DNA of 64,000 nucleotides, from assembly GCA_002025645.1 (NCBI GenBank), contig CP018783.1:868001-932000 (forward strand). Direction: 5' to 3'. The notes below the pieces were generated by a model that saw only the letters and a list, made by a program, of their open reading frames with translations, was not told where the DNA came from and searched no databases. Positions 7,428 through 14,470 of this stretch are shown here, in pieces; positions within the stretch are counted from its first letter, which is position 1; every line of letters begins with the position of its first letter. A program made the position numbers and the translations under genes. Origin of the DNA: Curtobacterium pusillum. Its GTDB lineage: Bacteria > Actinomycetota > Actinomycetes > Actinomycetales > Microbacteriaceae.

Positions 7428-8446
7428 TTGAGCTCACCCTTCTGCTGGGCTGCCTGCGTCTGCACGACGTTCGCCCCGAGGAACCGGACGAACACGAACG
7501 CGACGATGAAGATCACGAGGAAGGTGATCGTGGAGAGTGCCGACGCGGAGTTGAACCCCTGCCGGATCTGGTCGACCACGAGGATGGACAGCGTGGTGGT
7601 CGCGTTGCCCGAACCACCGCCACCGCCGGTGAGGATCGCGGGGAGGTCGTACATGCGCAGCGCGTCGAGCACGCGGAACAGGACGGCGACCATGAGCGCC
7701 GGCTTGAGGAGCGGCAGCGTGATGAGCATGAAGCGCTGGACGGTGGAGGCTCCGTCCATCTTGCCGGCCTCGTAGACCTCTTCCGGGATGAGCTGCAGAC
7801 CCGCCAGGATGAGCAGCGCCATGAACGGCGTGGTCTTCCAGGTGTCCGCGATGATGACCGCCCACCGGGACGCCCACTCGCCACTCGTCCAGAGGATCTG
7901 CTGGCCGAGCACGTGGTTGAGGACACCGTTGGCGTCGAAGATGAAGTACCAGAGCTTCGCGGTCACGGCGGTCGGGATGGCCCACGGCACGAGGATCGCG
8001 GCACGGACGAGCGCGCGACCCTTGAAGTTGCGGTTCATGATGATCGCCATCCAGACGCCGATGAGCGTCTCGGCGAGCACGGTCACGACCGTGAAGAAGA
8101 ACGTGTTGCCCATCGACACCCAGAACTGGCTGCCGATGCTGCCGGGCGGGCAGGTGGTGTTGCCGCACTGCTGGGCGAGCCAGTGCACGTAGTTCGTGAC
8201 GCCGGCGAAGCCGCCCTGCACGAACAGGCCGGTCGCCTTGTCGAGTCCGGCGTCGAGCTGGAACGACTGGATGATCGCGCTGACCACCGGGTAGCCGATG
8301 ACGATGGCGAGGAGCACGATCGTCGGGCCGATGAGGTACACGGCCCAGCGGCCGTGCTCGGCGTTGAGTCCGCCCTTGCGCCGCTTCTGCGGCTCCATCC
8401 CCGTCGGGTTGGGGATGGCTGCGGGGATCTCGGTTGCTGCTGACAC
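7424..8446 (-). CDS. Carbohydrate ABC transporter permease (MalF type)
   Basis: The 340-residue protein has a basic N-terminal tail ending near KRRKGGLNAEHG, followed by six membrane spans. The long periplasmic stretch after the first span contains two Cys (QQCGNTTCPPG), possibly disulfide-bonded. The EAA loop is EEVYEAGKMDGASTVQRFML. It pairs with the MalG-type protein to form the membrane channel of a CUT1 sugar importer. The gene lies about 110 bp after the binding-protein gene, and that gap holds a strong hairpin. GGAGG stands before the ATG. Confidence 0.95.
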   Translation of the reverse strand: MSAATEIPAAIPNPTGMEPQKRRKGGLNAEHGRWAVYLIGPTIVLLAIVIGYPVVSAIIQSFQLDAGLDKATGLFVQGGFAGVTNYVHWLAQQCGNTTCPPGSIGSQFWVSMGNTFFFTVVTVLAETLIGVWMAIIMNRNFKGRALVRAAILVPWAIPTAVTAKLWYFIFDANGVLNHVLGQQILWTSGEWASRWAVIIADTWKTTPFMALLILAGLQLIPEEVYEAGKMDGASTVQRFMLITLPLLKPALMVAVLFRVLDALRMYDLPAILTGGGGGSGNATTTLSILVVDQIRQGFNSASALSTITFLVIFIVAFVFVRFLGANVVQTQAAQQKGELK

Positions 8447-8490
8447 GTGACGGCCTCCTTGCCGGGTGTCGGAACGCAGGATGGGGCGGG

Positions 8491-8526
8491 CTGGAGGCGC
8501 GGGGCGGGGTCGACCCGCGCCTCCAG
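8491..8526 (-). repeat. Conserved palindrome between binding-protein and permease genes
   Basis: CTGGAGGCGCGGG pairs with CCCGCGCCTCCAG around a 10-base loop. It belongs to the palindrome family but lies inside an operon. It could partly terminate transcription or stabilise the upstream mRNA, giving more binding protein than permease. Confidence 0.8.
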
Positions 8527-8557
8527 TCCGATGCGGCGTACGCCGCGCACTTCCGTG

Positions 8558-9841
8558 CTAGCTGCCGCTGCTGGTGGCCGTCTTGAGGGCCGCCTGCATG
8601 TCCTTCAGGGCTTCGTCGACGCTCTTCGATCCCTTGAGGGCGGCGTAGGTGTTGTCCTGGACGGCCTTCGTCACGGCCGGGTAGAACGGCGTGACCGGGC
8701 GCGGCTCGGCCGACTCGATCGACTTGAGCAGTGTGGGCAGGTACGGCAGCTTCGCGGTGAGCTCGGAGTCGGAGTAGAGGTCACCGACGACCGGGGCCAG
8801 CGAGCCCTGGGTCGCGAAGAACTTCTGCGTCTCGTTCGACTCCAGGAACTCCAGGAAGTCGTGCGCCGTCGCCTTGTGCTTCGAGTACACGCTGATCGCC
8901 GCGTTGTGGCCACCGAGCGTCGAGGCGCCGGTGCCGTCCTTGCCGGGGATCGGGGCGATGCCGAACGTGTCCTTCACCTTGCTGGAGCCGTCGGTCTTCG
9001 CGAGGCTGTACACGTACGGCCAGTTGCGGAGGAACAGCAGCTTGCCGGCCTCGAAGGCGGTGCGGCCCTGCTCCTCCTGGTAGGTGATCGCCTCGGCCGG
9101 GATGTTCCCGTCCTTGAAGGCGTCCACCAGGTTCTGCAGACCGGCCTTGGCGTCGGACGTGTCGACGTCCGGGGTGCCGCCCTTGTTGAGCACCGAGCCA
9201 CCCGAGCCGTTGATCGCCTCGGAGGCGTTCACGGTCAGGCCCTCGTACTTGGCGAACTGTCCGGCGTAGCAGCCGATGCCGGCCTGCTTCGCGATGTCGC
9301 AGTCCTTCATCATGTCGGCCCACGTGGTCGGGGGCGTCTTGACGAGGTCCTTGCGGTAGTAGAGGAGCGCGCCGTCGGAGGTCTGCGGTGCCGCGTACAG
9401 CGTGTCGTTGTAGGTCGCCGTCTTGACCGTCGCCGGCAGGAGCTTCGACGTGTCGATCTTCATCTTGCCGGTGAGCGGGGTGAGCCAGCCCTTGGCGGCG
9501 AACTCCGCCGTCCAGACGACGTCGACGTCGACCACGTCGTAGTTGGCGTCCTTCGCCTGGAAGTGCTGCACGAGGTCGTCGTGCTGCTGGTCGGCCTGGT
9601 CGGACTGCTCCTTGAAGGTGACCTTCTCGTCCGGGTGGGCCTTGTTCCACTTCGCGATGAGCGGTCGGACGACGTTCGAGTTGTCCTTGCCCTGCACGTA
9701 CGTGATCGGGCCGCGGCTGTCCTGCCCGTTCTGGGCGTCGTTCGATGCCGAGCTGCCGCTCGAGCAACCGGTGAGCACGAGGCCGATGACGGCCACGCCC
9801 GCAACCGATGCGAACCGCACCTTGGCGCGTGTTGTCTTCAC
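8558..9841 (-). CDS. Sugar ABC transporter substrate-binding lipoprotein
   Basis: This 427-residue extracellular solute-binding protein is of the MalE-like family 1. The lipoprotein signal ends at the lipobox LTGCSSGS (Cys about residue 26), so it is anchored to the outer face of the membrane. Typical motifs include LYAAPQTSDGALLYYRKDL, the WADMMKD helix and GGHNAAISVYSKHK near the ligand cleft. It likely captures a di- or oligosaccharide, possibly trehalose or maltose type, for the two permeases. It is the first gene of the operon, with promoter and operator directly upstream. A GAGGAGACAA-type ribosome site lies before the ATG. Confidence 0.95.
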   Translation of the reverse strand: MKTTRAKVRFASVAGVAVIGLVLTGCSSGSSASNDAQNGQDSRGPITYVQGKDNSNVVRPLIAKWNKAHPDEKVTFKEQSDQADQQHDDLVQHFQAKDANYDVVDVDVVWTAEFAAKGWLTPLTGKMKIDTSKLLPATVKTATYNDTLYAAPQTSDGALLYYRKDLVKTPPTTWADMMKDCDIAKQAGIGCYAGQFAKYEGLTVNASEAINGSGGSVLNKGGTPDVDTSDAKAGLQNLVDAFKDGNIPAEAITYQEEQGRTAFEAGKLLFLRNWPYVYSLAKTDGSSKVKDTFGIAPIPGKDGTGASTLGGHNAAISVYSKHKATAHDFLEFLESNETQKFFATQGSLAPVVGDLYSDSELTAKLPYLPTLLKSIESAEPRPVTPFYPAVTKAVQDNTYAALKGSKSVDEALKDMQAALKTATSSGS

Positions 9842-9931
9842 AGCGTTGTCTCCTCGTCGAGATCACCAGGCGACCTCGATCGGGTGTCGACGACGCTGCC
9901 TGGAGCAGGCGACGCTGCCTGCTGGTGGAGG

Positions 9932-9960
9932 AAGCTACGCCCGCCCACAGCGTTTCGCAA
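9932..9960 (-). promoter_or_regulatory. Promoter of the sugar importer operon
   Basis: On the minus strand TTGCGA (9955-9960) and TAGCTT (9932-9937) are separated by 17 bp, an ideal sigma-70-like arrangement. The -35 overlaps the LacI-type operator, so bound repressor would block RNA polymerase. Confidence 0.65.
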
Positions 9961-9972
9961 CCGGTTGCAAAG
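9953..9972. promoter_or_regulatory. LacI-family operator
   Basis: TTTCGCAACCGGTTGCAAAG is a near-perfect inverted repeat centred on CCGG, with one mismatch in nine arm bases. Length, symmetry and the central CG fit operators of LacI-family proteins. The neighbouring regulator at 5057-6064 is the obvious candidate to bind it. Confidence 0.75.
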
Positions 9973-10018
9973 ATTCCGTGACCTGAGCGTGACCTTCAGG
10001 GTTCCGGTGACTTCCTGG

Positions 10019-10030
10019 GTGAGCGCTCAC
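10019..10030. promoter_or_regulatory. Second palindrome, possible auxiliary LacI-type operator
   Basis: GTGAGCGCTCAC is a perfect 12-bp palindrome, the same core as the idealised lac operator. Its centre is 62 bp from that of the 9953 site, between the divergent promoters. It may help DNA looping or regulate the glycosyltransferase gene. Confidence 0.4.
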
Positions 10031-10091
10031 GACGGACGAGGCGACCGAGTGCGGAACCCCGCACGAACCCCGCCACGCGGTGGGTCCGCCG

Positions 10092-10120
10092 TTGTCGGCC
10101 CCGATCCGCCCCCGTAGCGT
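10092..10120 (+). promoter_or_regulatory. Leaderless promoter of the first glycosyltransferase
   Basis: TTGTCG (10092-10097) and TAGCGT (10115-10120) are separated by 17 bp, and the ATG begins 7 bases after the -10. The 12-base string TTGTCGGCCCCG and the TAGCGT also stand before the GT14 gene at 13523. Confidence 0.65.
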
Positions 10121-10127
10121 CCGCTGC

Positions 10128-11456
10128 ATGGCCCTGCTCTCCCCCGTCACCGTCCCCGGCCCACGCCGGGTCGTCAGCGTCGACCTCGACGCTCCGCTGC
10201 CGACCCTCGTCGCCGACGCGACCGGCTCCTCCGCGCTGGTCGTCGGCTACCGCGACGGTTTCCCGGTCACGACCCTCGACGTGATGCTCACGGCGGACCC
10301 GGCCGACGCCGCCCGCGCGCTCGCCCCGCTCGTCGACGGGCACCCCGGCACGGTCGACGCGTTCCCGGAGCAGGTGCCGGACGCGGACCTGCCGATGATC
10401 TCGATCGTGGTGTCGACCATCGTCGCCCGTGTCGACGACATCGGGAAGCTGCTCGACTTCCTCGAGCACCTGGACTACCCGGACTACGAGGTCGTCCTCG
10501 TCGACAACCGCGTCAAGGTGCCCGACATCGACGCGCTCCCGGGCCTGCTCGAGGGGCGCAACGTCCGGCTCGTGACGGAACGACGGCCCGGTTGCTCGGT
10601 CGGCCGGAACTCCGGCGTCGCCGCGGCGAAGGGCGAGATCATCGCGTTCACCGACGACGACGTCCGCGTGGACCCGCAGTGGCTCCGCTCGATCGGCACC
10701 CGGTTCGTCCGCGAGCCCGAGGTCCAGGCGGTCACGGGCATGATCCTGCCCGTCGAGCTCGAGACGCCCGCGCAGATCTGGTACGAGGCGTACTACGGCG
10801 GCTTCAGCGGCGAGCGCACCTTCGACCCGGTGACGATCGTCCCGGACGACGTCCAGGGCGTCATGCGGCACGCGCAGGCGTCAGCGATCGCCCCGGACGG
10901 CACCGTCCGCAAGCACTTCGCGATCTACGGCATCGGCGGCTACGGGGCCGGTGCGAACTGGGCGGTCCGCCGCTCCGCGTTCGACGCCGTCGGCGGGTTC
11001 GACCCCGTGCTCGGCGCCGGCGTGCCCGCGCGCGGTGGTGAGGACCTGGCGATCTTCATCGACATCCTCTGGGGCGGCGGCCGGATCGGCTTCGAACCCC
11101 GGGCGGTCGTGCACCACCGGCACCGCCAGGACCTCGAGGGACTGCACGGTCAGCTGCACTCGAACGGTGTCGGCTTCACGGCGCTGATGTGCGAGCTGAT
11201 CGCGAAGGACCGGCGGCACGCGCTCGTGCTCGCCCGCCTGATGCCGCGTGCCGGCAAGATCAAGCTCGCCCAGCTGGTGTCCCGGTTGCGCGGGAAGCGG
11301 GACGCTGCGGCGGAGACCATCACCGAGGCGTCGACGACCCAGATCCCCCGCTCGCTGGCCTACCACGAGTTCCGCGGCTTCCCGGCCGGCCCGGCGGCGT
11401 ACTTCCGGAGCCGCCGGTTCTGGCGCGACGTCGAGGAGGGCCGCTTCCGGCCGTAG
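10128..11456 (+). CDS. Family 2 glycosyltransferase with N-terminal accessory module
   Basis: This 442-residue protein has a GT-A catalytic domain from about residue 97 (ISIVVSTIVARVDD). It carries the nucleotide-sugar and metal motif FTDDDVRVD (about 184-192), GAGANWAVRRSAFDAVGGFD and the acceptor-side motif GGEDLAI. No transmembrane segment is evident. Residues 1-95 form a module with VVSVDLDAPLPTL and SALVVGYRDGFPV that resembles the N-termini of the GT2 proteins at 11787 and 20835. It probably adds a sugar to an extracellular glycan intermediate; donor and acceptor are unknown. The ATG at 10128 follows a leaderless promoter. Confidence 0.9.
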   Translation: MALLSPVTVPGPRRVVSVDLDAPLPTLVADATGSSALVVGYRDGFPVTTLDVMLTADPADAARALAPLVDGHPGTVDAFPEQVPDADLPMISIVVSTIVARVDDIGKLLDFLEHLDYPDYEVVLVDNRVKVPDIDALPGLLEGRNVRLVTERRPGCSVGRNSGVAAAKGEIIAFTDDDVRVDPQWLRSIGTRFVREPEVQAVTGMILPVELETPAQIWYEAYYGGFSGERTFDPVTIVPDDVQGVMRHAQASAIAPDGTVRKHFAIYGIGGYGAGANWAVRRSAFDAVGGFDPVLGAGVPARGGEDLAIFIDILWGGGRIGFEPRAVVHHRHRQDLEGLHGQLHSNGVGFTALMCELIAKDRRHALVLARLMPRAGKIKLAQLVSRLRGKRDAAAETITEASTTQIPRSLAYHEFRGFPAGPAAYFRSRRFWRDVEEGRFRP

Positions 11457-11468
11457 ACGCGACCGTCC

Positions 11469-11516
11469 GACGGACGGGAGGCCCGTGGCAGCGTCGCCAC
11501 GGGCCTCCCGTCCGTC
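11469..11516. terminator. Bidirectional hairpin terminator
   Basis: A perfect 21-bp inverted repeat (arms 11469-11489 and 11496-11516, starting GACGGACGGGAGGCCCGTGG) surrounds a 6-base loop. It sits between two convergent glycosyltransferase genes. It is a divergent member or neighbour of the palindrome family and lacks a T-run. Confidence 0.85.
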
Positions 11517-11528
11517 GGCGCGTGCGTG

Positions 11529-11730
11529 GTTGCGCGCGCAACGAGCGACACCGCGCCTGTCGTACGACGACCGTCTTGTCGCACCATGCACACGCAACCG
11601 TTGCGTGCGCAACGAGCGACAAAGCGCCTGTCGAACGACACCCGTCTTGTCGCACCATGCACACGCAACCGTTGCGCGCGCAACGAGCGACAAAGCGGCT
11701 GTCGAACGACAGCCGTCTTGTCGCAACGAG
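11529..11730. repeat. 71-bp tandem repeat array
   Basis: Nearly three copies of a 71-bp unit can be aligned: AACGAGCGAC occurs at 11540, 11611 and 11682. Each unit contains the palindrome TTGCGCGCGCAA or a variant, an inverted pair GCGACAA...TTGTCGC and an inner TGTCGAACGACA. The array fills most of the 330-bp gap between convergent genes 11456 and 11787. No coding signal is apparent. It is not a CRISPR, because the whole period is conserved. Confidence 0.9.
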
Positions 11731-11786
11731 TCCGCACAGCGCGCCAGCCCCGCCGACCCGACCTGCCGACCCGCCGCCGCCCCGCG

Positions 11787-13088
11787 TCAGCGCGCCGCGC
11801 GCACCGACCGCAGGTACCGCCACGGCCCACCCAGCGCGGCGACCAGCTCGACGCGCTTGAGCCCCGCCGTCGCCGCCAGGAACTCGTCGTCGACCGGCCA
11901 ACCCCCGAGCGCGTCCACCGCAGCCGAGACCTGCCCGTCGCCCTGACCGAGCGCCCCGAGCTGCTTGAGCGCACCGAACGCCCGCCGGAACACCGCGAGC
12001 GCCGTCCGGGGTCGCAGCATGAGCTTCGCGACCCAGGCGCCGAGCCCCGTGCCGTACCCGAGCGCCTGGGAGCGCAGCGCGGCACGGTCGGGACGGTGCT
12101 TGTGCCACACGATCGCGGAGGGTTCCACGGCGAGCGCCCCGCCGGACAGCAGGACGCGGGTGAACAGGTCGGGGTCCTCGCCGGCTCGGGAGGGGGTGCC
12201 CGGCCCGAGGGCGACGTCGAAGCCGCCGAGGGCGAGCGCTGCCGAGCGCCGGAGGGACATGTTCGCGCCGGTGCCGAACGCGCCGACCGAGAAGGGGAAG
12301 AGCGGCAGGTCCGCCGGGGGTGCCGAGGTCCGGAAGACCCGGCGGTCGAGGTTGCGTGCCCACGTCACCCGCTCGTCGAAGTAGCGCTGCGTGGGCGTCC
12401 GGAGTTCCCCGCTCGGCACGAGTCCGGTCACGCAGACGACGTCCGCGTCGCGGGCGTACGCGTCGGCGAGCGCCGCGAGCCAGTGCCGGTCGACGACGAC
12501 GTCGTCGTCGACGAAGGCGACCACGGCCCCGGAGGCGAGGGCGAGACCGGCGTTCCGTGCGCGTGAGACGCCGGGTCGGGCCTCCAGGACGTAGTGGAGC
12601 CGCGGGTCGGCGAACGCGGCGACCACGTCGCGGGTCGCCGAGGTGGTCGGCGCGTTGTCGACGACGAAGACCTCGAAGTCCGGGTGCTCGGACGCGAGGA
12701 CGCTGCGGACGCAGCGGCGGACGTCGTCGGGTCGGTCGCGGGTGCCGATGACGACGGAGACGCGGCCGGACGGGTCCCCCTGCGGGGCGGACGGGAGGCG
12801 CGTGGTGCGCAGGGCGCGCAGGGCCGGACCCAGCTCGGCCGGGTCCACCTCCCCGCTCGCGTCGACGGCGACGTCGACGAAGCCGGCGACCTCGCGGCCG
12901 TCGCGGACCAGCAGGCGGGCGCGGCGGAAGCCCTCCGCGCCGGCGAGCTCGACGGCGGAGGCGGCGAGCGCCTCCTGTCGGTCGATCGCGCCGACCCAGG
13001 CGGCTCCGGGCCACGCGGGGAGGTCCGGCGACGGCATCGCGGGCGCGATCATCAGCACGGGCACGGCGGTGGCCTGGTGGTCGGTCAT
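11787..13088 (-). CDS. Family 2 glycosyltransferase with N-terminal accessory module
   Basis: The 433-residue protein has a GT2 domain beginning near residue 114 (RVSVVIGTRDRPDDVRRC). FVDDDVVVDRHW is the DXD region, RPGVSRARNAGLA is the Arg-rich donor loop, and GTGANMSLRRS plus RAGEDPDLFTRV are in the second half. Residues 1-110 hold AGAEGFRRARLLVRDGREVA followed by GFVDVAVD. The same module is in the fusion protein at 20835. The C-terminal part is amphipathic without clear membrane spans. It probably acts in the same glycan pathway as its neighbours. The ATG at 13088 fits the module; TTGACC lies upstream with a weak -10 GAGCAT. Confidence 0.9.
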   Translation of the reverse strand: MTDHQATAVPVLMIAPAMPSPDLPAWPGAAWVGAIDRQEALAASAVELAGAEGFRRARLLVRDGREVAGFVDVAVDASGEVDPAELGPALRALRTTRLPSAPQGDPSGRVSVVIGTRDRPDDVRRCVRSVLASEHPDFEVFVVDNAPTTSATRDVVAAFADPRLHYVLEARPGVSRARNAGLALASGAVVAFVDDDVVVDRHWLAALADAYARDADVVCVTGLVPSGELRTPTQRYFDERVTWARNLDRRVFRTSAPPADLPLFPFSVGAFGTGANMSLRRSAALALGGFDVALGPGTPSRAGEDPDLFTRVLLSGGALAVEPSAIVWHKHRPDRAALRSQALGYGTGLGAWVAKLMLRPRTALAVFRRAFGALKQLGALGQGDGQVSAAVDALGGWPVDDEFLAATAGLKRVELVAALGGPWRYLRSVRAAR

Positions 13089-13246
13089 GGTCCGATGCTC
13101 CGGTGGGGTGCCGGCACGGTCAACGGGCAGGTGATCGGGATGCGGCGACGGACGTTCCTCTTGCGGTTTGCCGCCACCGGATCCCGCTCGGCCCGTAGGA
13201 TCGGGAGGACGACCCGGCGGCAGCACGCCGGGCACGAGGAGGACGA

Positions 13247-13420
13247 ATGCCGCTGGGCCCCACGACCGAGCTCGGCGCGGACCTCCCGTCGGAACGGACC
13301 GTCCTCGTTGTCGATGCCGCGACGTGCGTCTGCGGTCACGTGCAGGAGGCGCACGAGCACTACCGCCCCGGCACCGACTGCGCGCTGTGCGACTGCCCGA
13401 AATTCCGCAAGAAACGCTGA
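13247..13420 (+). CDS. Small Cys-rich (zinc-ribbon-like) protein
   Basis: This 57-residue protein has an excellent ribosome site (GAGGAGGA) four bases before the ATG. The pattern CVCGHVQEAHEHY then DCALCDCPKF supplies five Cys and three His that could coordinate zinc. I recall similar short actinobacterial proteins of unknown function. It lies between divergent and co-oriented glycosyltransferase genes. Strong start signals, a conserved-looking motif and a basic C-terminus (FRKKR) argue it is real although very short. Confidence 0.75.
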   Translation: MPLGPTTELGADLPSERTVLVVDAATCVCGHVQEAHEHYRPGTDCALCDCPKFRKKR

Positions 13421-13485
13421 TCAGGGCCGCTTCGGGGGTCGCGGTGCGGGAAACCGCCGCTTCCCCGCAGCAGCCTCGGGCTCCC

Positions 13486-13515
13486 TTGTCGGCCCCGGAA
13501 CGGCGCGGTTAGCGT
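13486..13515 (+). promoter_or_regulatory. Leaderless promoter of the GT14 gene
   Basis: TTGTCG (13486-13491) and TAGCGT (13510-13515) are separated by 18 bp, and the ATG begins 7 bases later. The -35 lies within TTGTCGGCCCCG, the same 12 bases as in the promoter at 10092. Confidence 0.65.
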
Positions 13516-13522
13516 CGCGTCC

Positions 13523-14470
13523 ATGGCCATCTCCCCAGCGGCGCCCGCCTCACCCGCGGCACTCGCGTGCATCGTCCTCGCCCACGAGGACCCCGAGCAC
13601 GTCCGCCGACTCGTCGAGGCGCTCGATCCGTTCCCGGTCTTCCTGCACTGCGACGCGCGCACGTCGGAGGCGGTGTTCCGGGCGATGACGGACGGCCTGC
13701 CGGATCGTGTCCGGGTCCTGCCGCGCATCCGGACCGGTTGGGCGAAGTGGGAGAACGTCGAGGCCGAGGTGGAGGGGTACCGAGCGGCCCTCGCCGGGTC
13801 GGAGGCGTCGCACGTGGCGGTGCTCACCGGCAGCGACTACCCCCTCGCGGACCCGGCCGAGATCGTCGCGCTGCTCGAGGCGCACCGCGAGGAGTCCTTC
13901 ATCGCCGCACACCCGCTGCCCTTCGCGGAGTGGGGCAGGGGTGGTGGGATCCCGAGGATCCGGTTCCGGCACTGGGCGTGGCGGAAGCGCATGATCCGGC
14001 TGCCGATCCCCCGCCGGGTCCCGGCGGGCGTCGTCTTCGCGGGCGGATCGCAGCTCAAGGTGCTCGCCCGTCGACACGCCGCGGCGGTCGTGCACACCGT
14101 CGACAGCCGTCCTGACCTGGTCCACTTCTGGCGTCGGACGTGGGTGGCCGACGAGACGTTCGTGCCGTCGGTCCTGAGCACGCCCGCGCTGACGCCGGGC
14201 TTCGCGGACGAGCACGTGCCGAGTCCGCTGTGGTGGATCGGTTGGGACGGGACGGCGCGGAAGAGCCCGCCCTGGTTGACGACGGCCGACGCGGGGGCGC
14301 TGCTCGAGCGTCGGACGATGCCGGACCTCGAGCACCCGCACGTGTTCGCGCGGAAGTTCTCGACGGCGTTGAGCTCCGACCTGCTCGACATCGTGGACGG
14401 GGCGTTCGGGTTGCGGCAGGGGTCGGCCGGTTCGCCGTCGTCGGCTCCGTCGGTGGTGGTCGCGCCGTGA
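13523..14470 (+). CDS. GT14-type beta-glycosyltransferase (core-2/I-branching enzyme family)
   Basis: The 315-residue protein belongs to the family of core-2/I-branching beta-1,6-N-acetylglucosaminyltransferases, which also occurs in bacterial capsule loci. Family signatures are CIVLAHEDPEHVRRL at the N-terminus, FLHCDAR, the motif VAVLTGSDYPLADPAEI (about residues 95-111) and VADETFVPSVLST with its conserved Glu (about 210-222). It likely makes a branch or a beta link in the exopolysaccharide. Its GTGA stop/start overlap with the flippase gene shows they are expressed together. Confidence 0.88.
   Translation: MAISPAAPASPAALACIVLAHEDPEHVRRLVEALDPFPVFLHCDARTSEAVFRAMTDGLPDRVRVLPRIRTGWAKWENVEAEVEGYRAALAGSEASHVAVLTGSDYPLADPAEIVALLEAHREESFIAAHPLPFAEWGRGGGIPRIRFRHWAWRKRMIRLPIPRRVPAGVVFAGGSQLKVLARRHAAAVVHTVDSRPDLVHFWRRTWVADETFVPSVLSTPALTPGFADEHVPSPLWWIGWDGTARKSPPWLTTADAGALLERRTMPDLEHPHVFARKFSTALSSDLLDIVDGAFGLRQGSAGSPSSAPSVVVAP

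Noticed and set aside
11529..11730. Possible CRISPR array
   Set aside because: The whole 71-bp unit is conserved, with no unique spacers, and there are no cas genes in the window.
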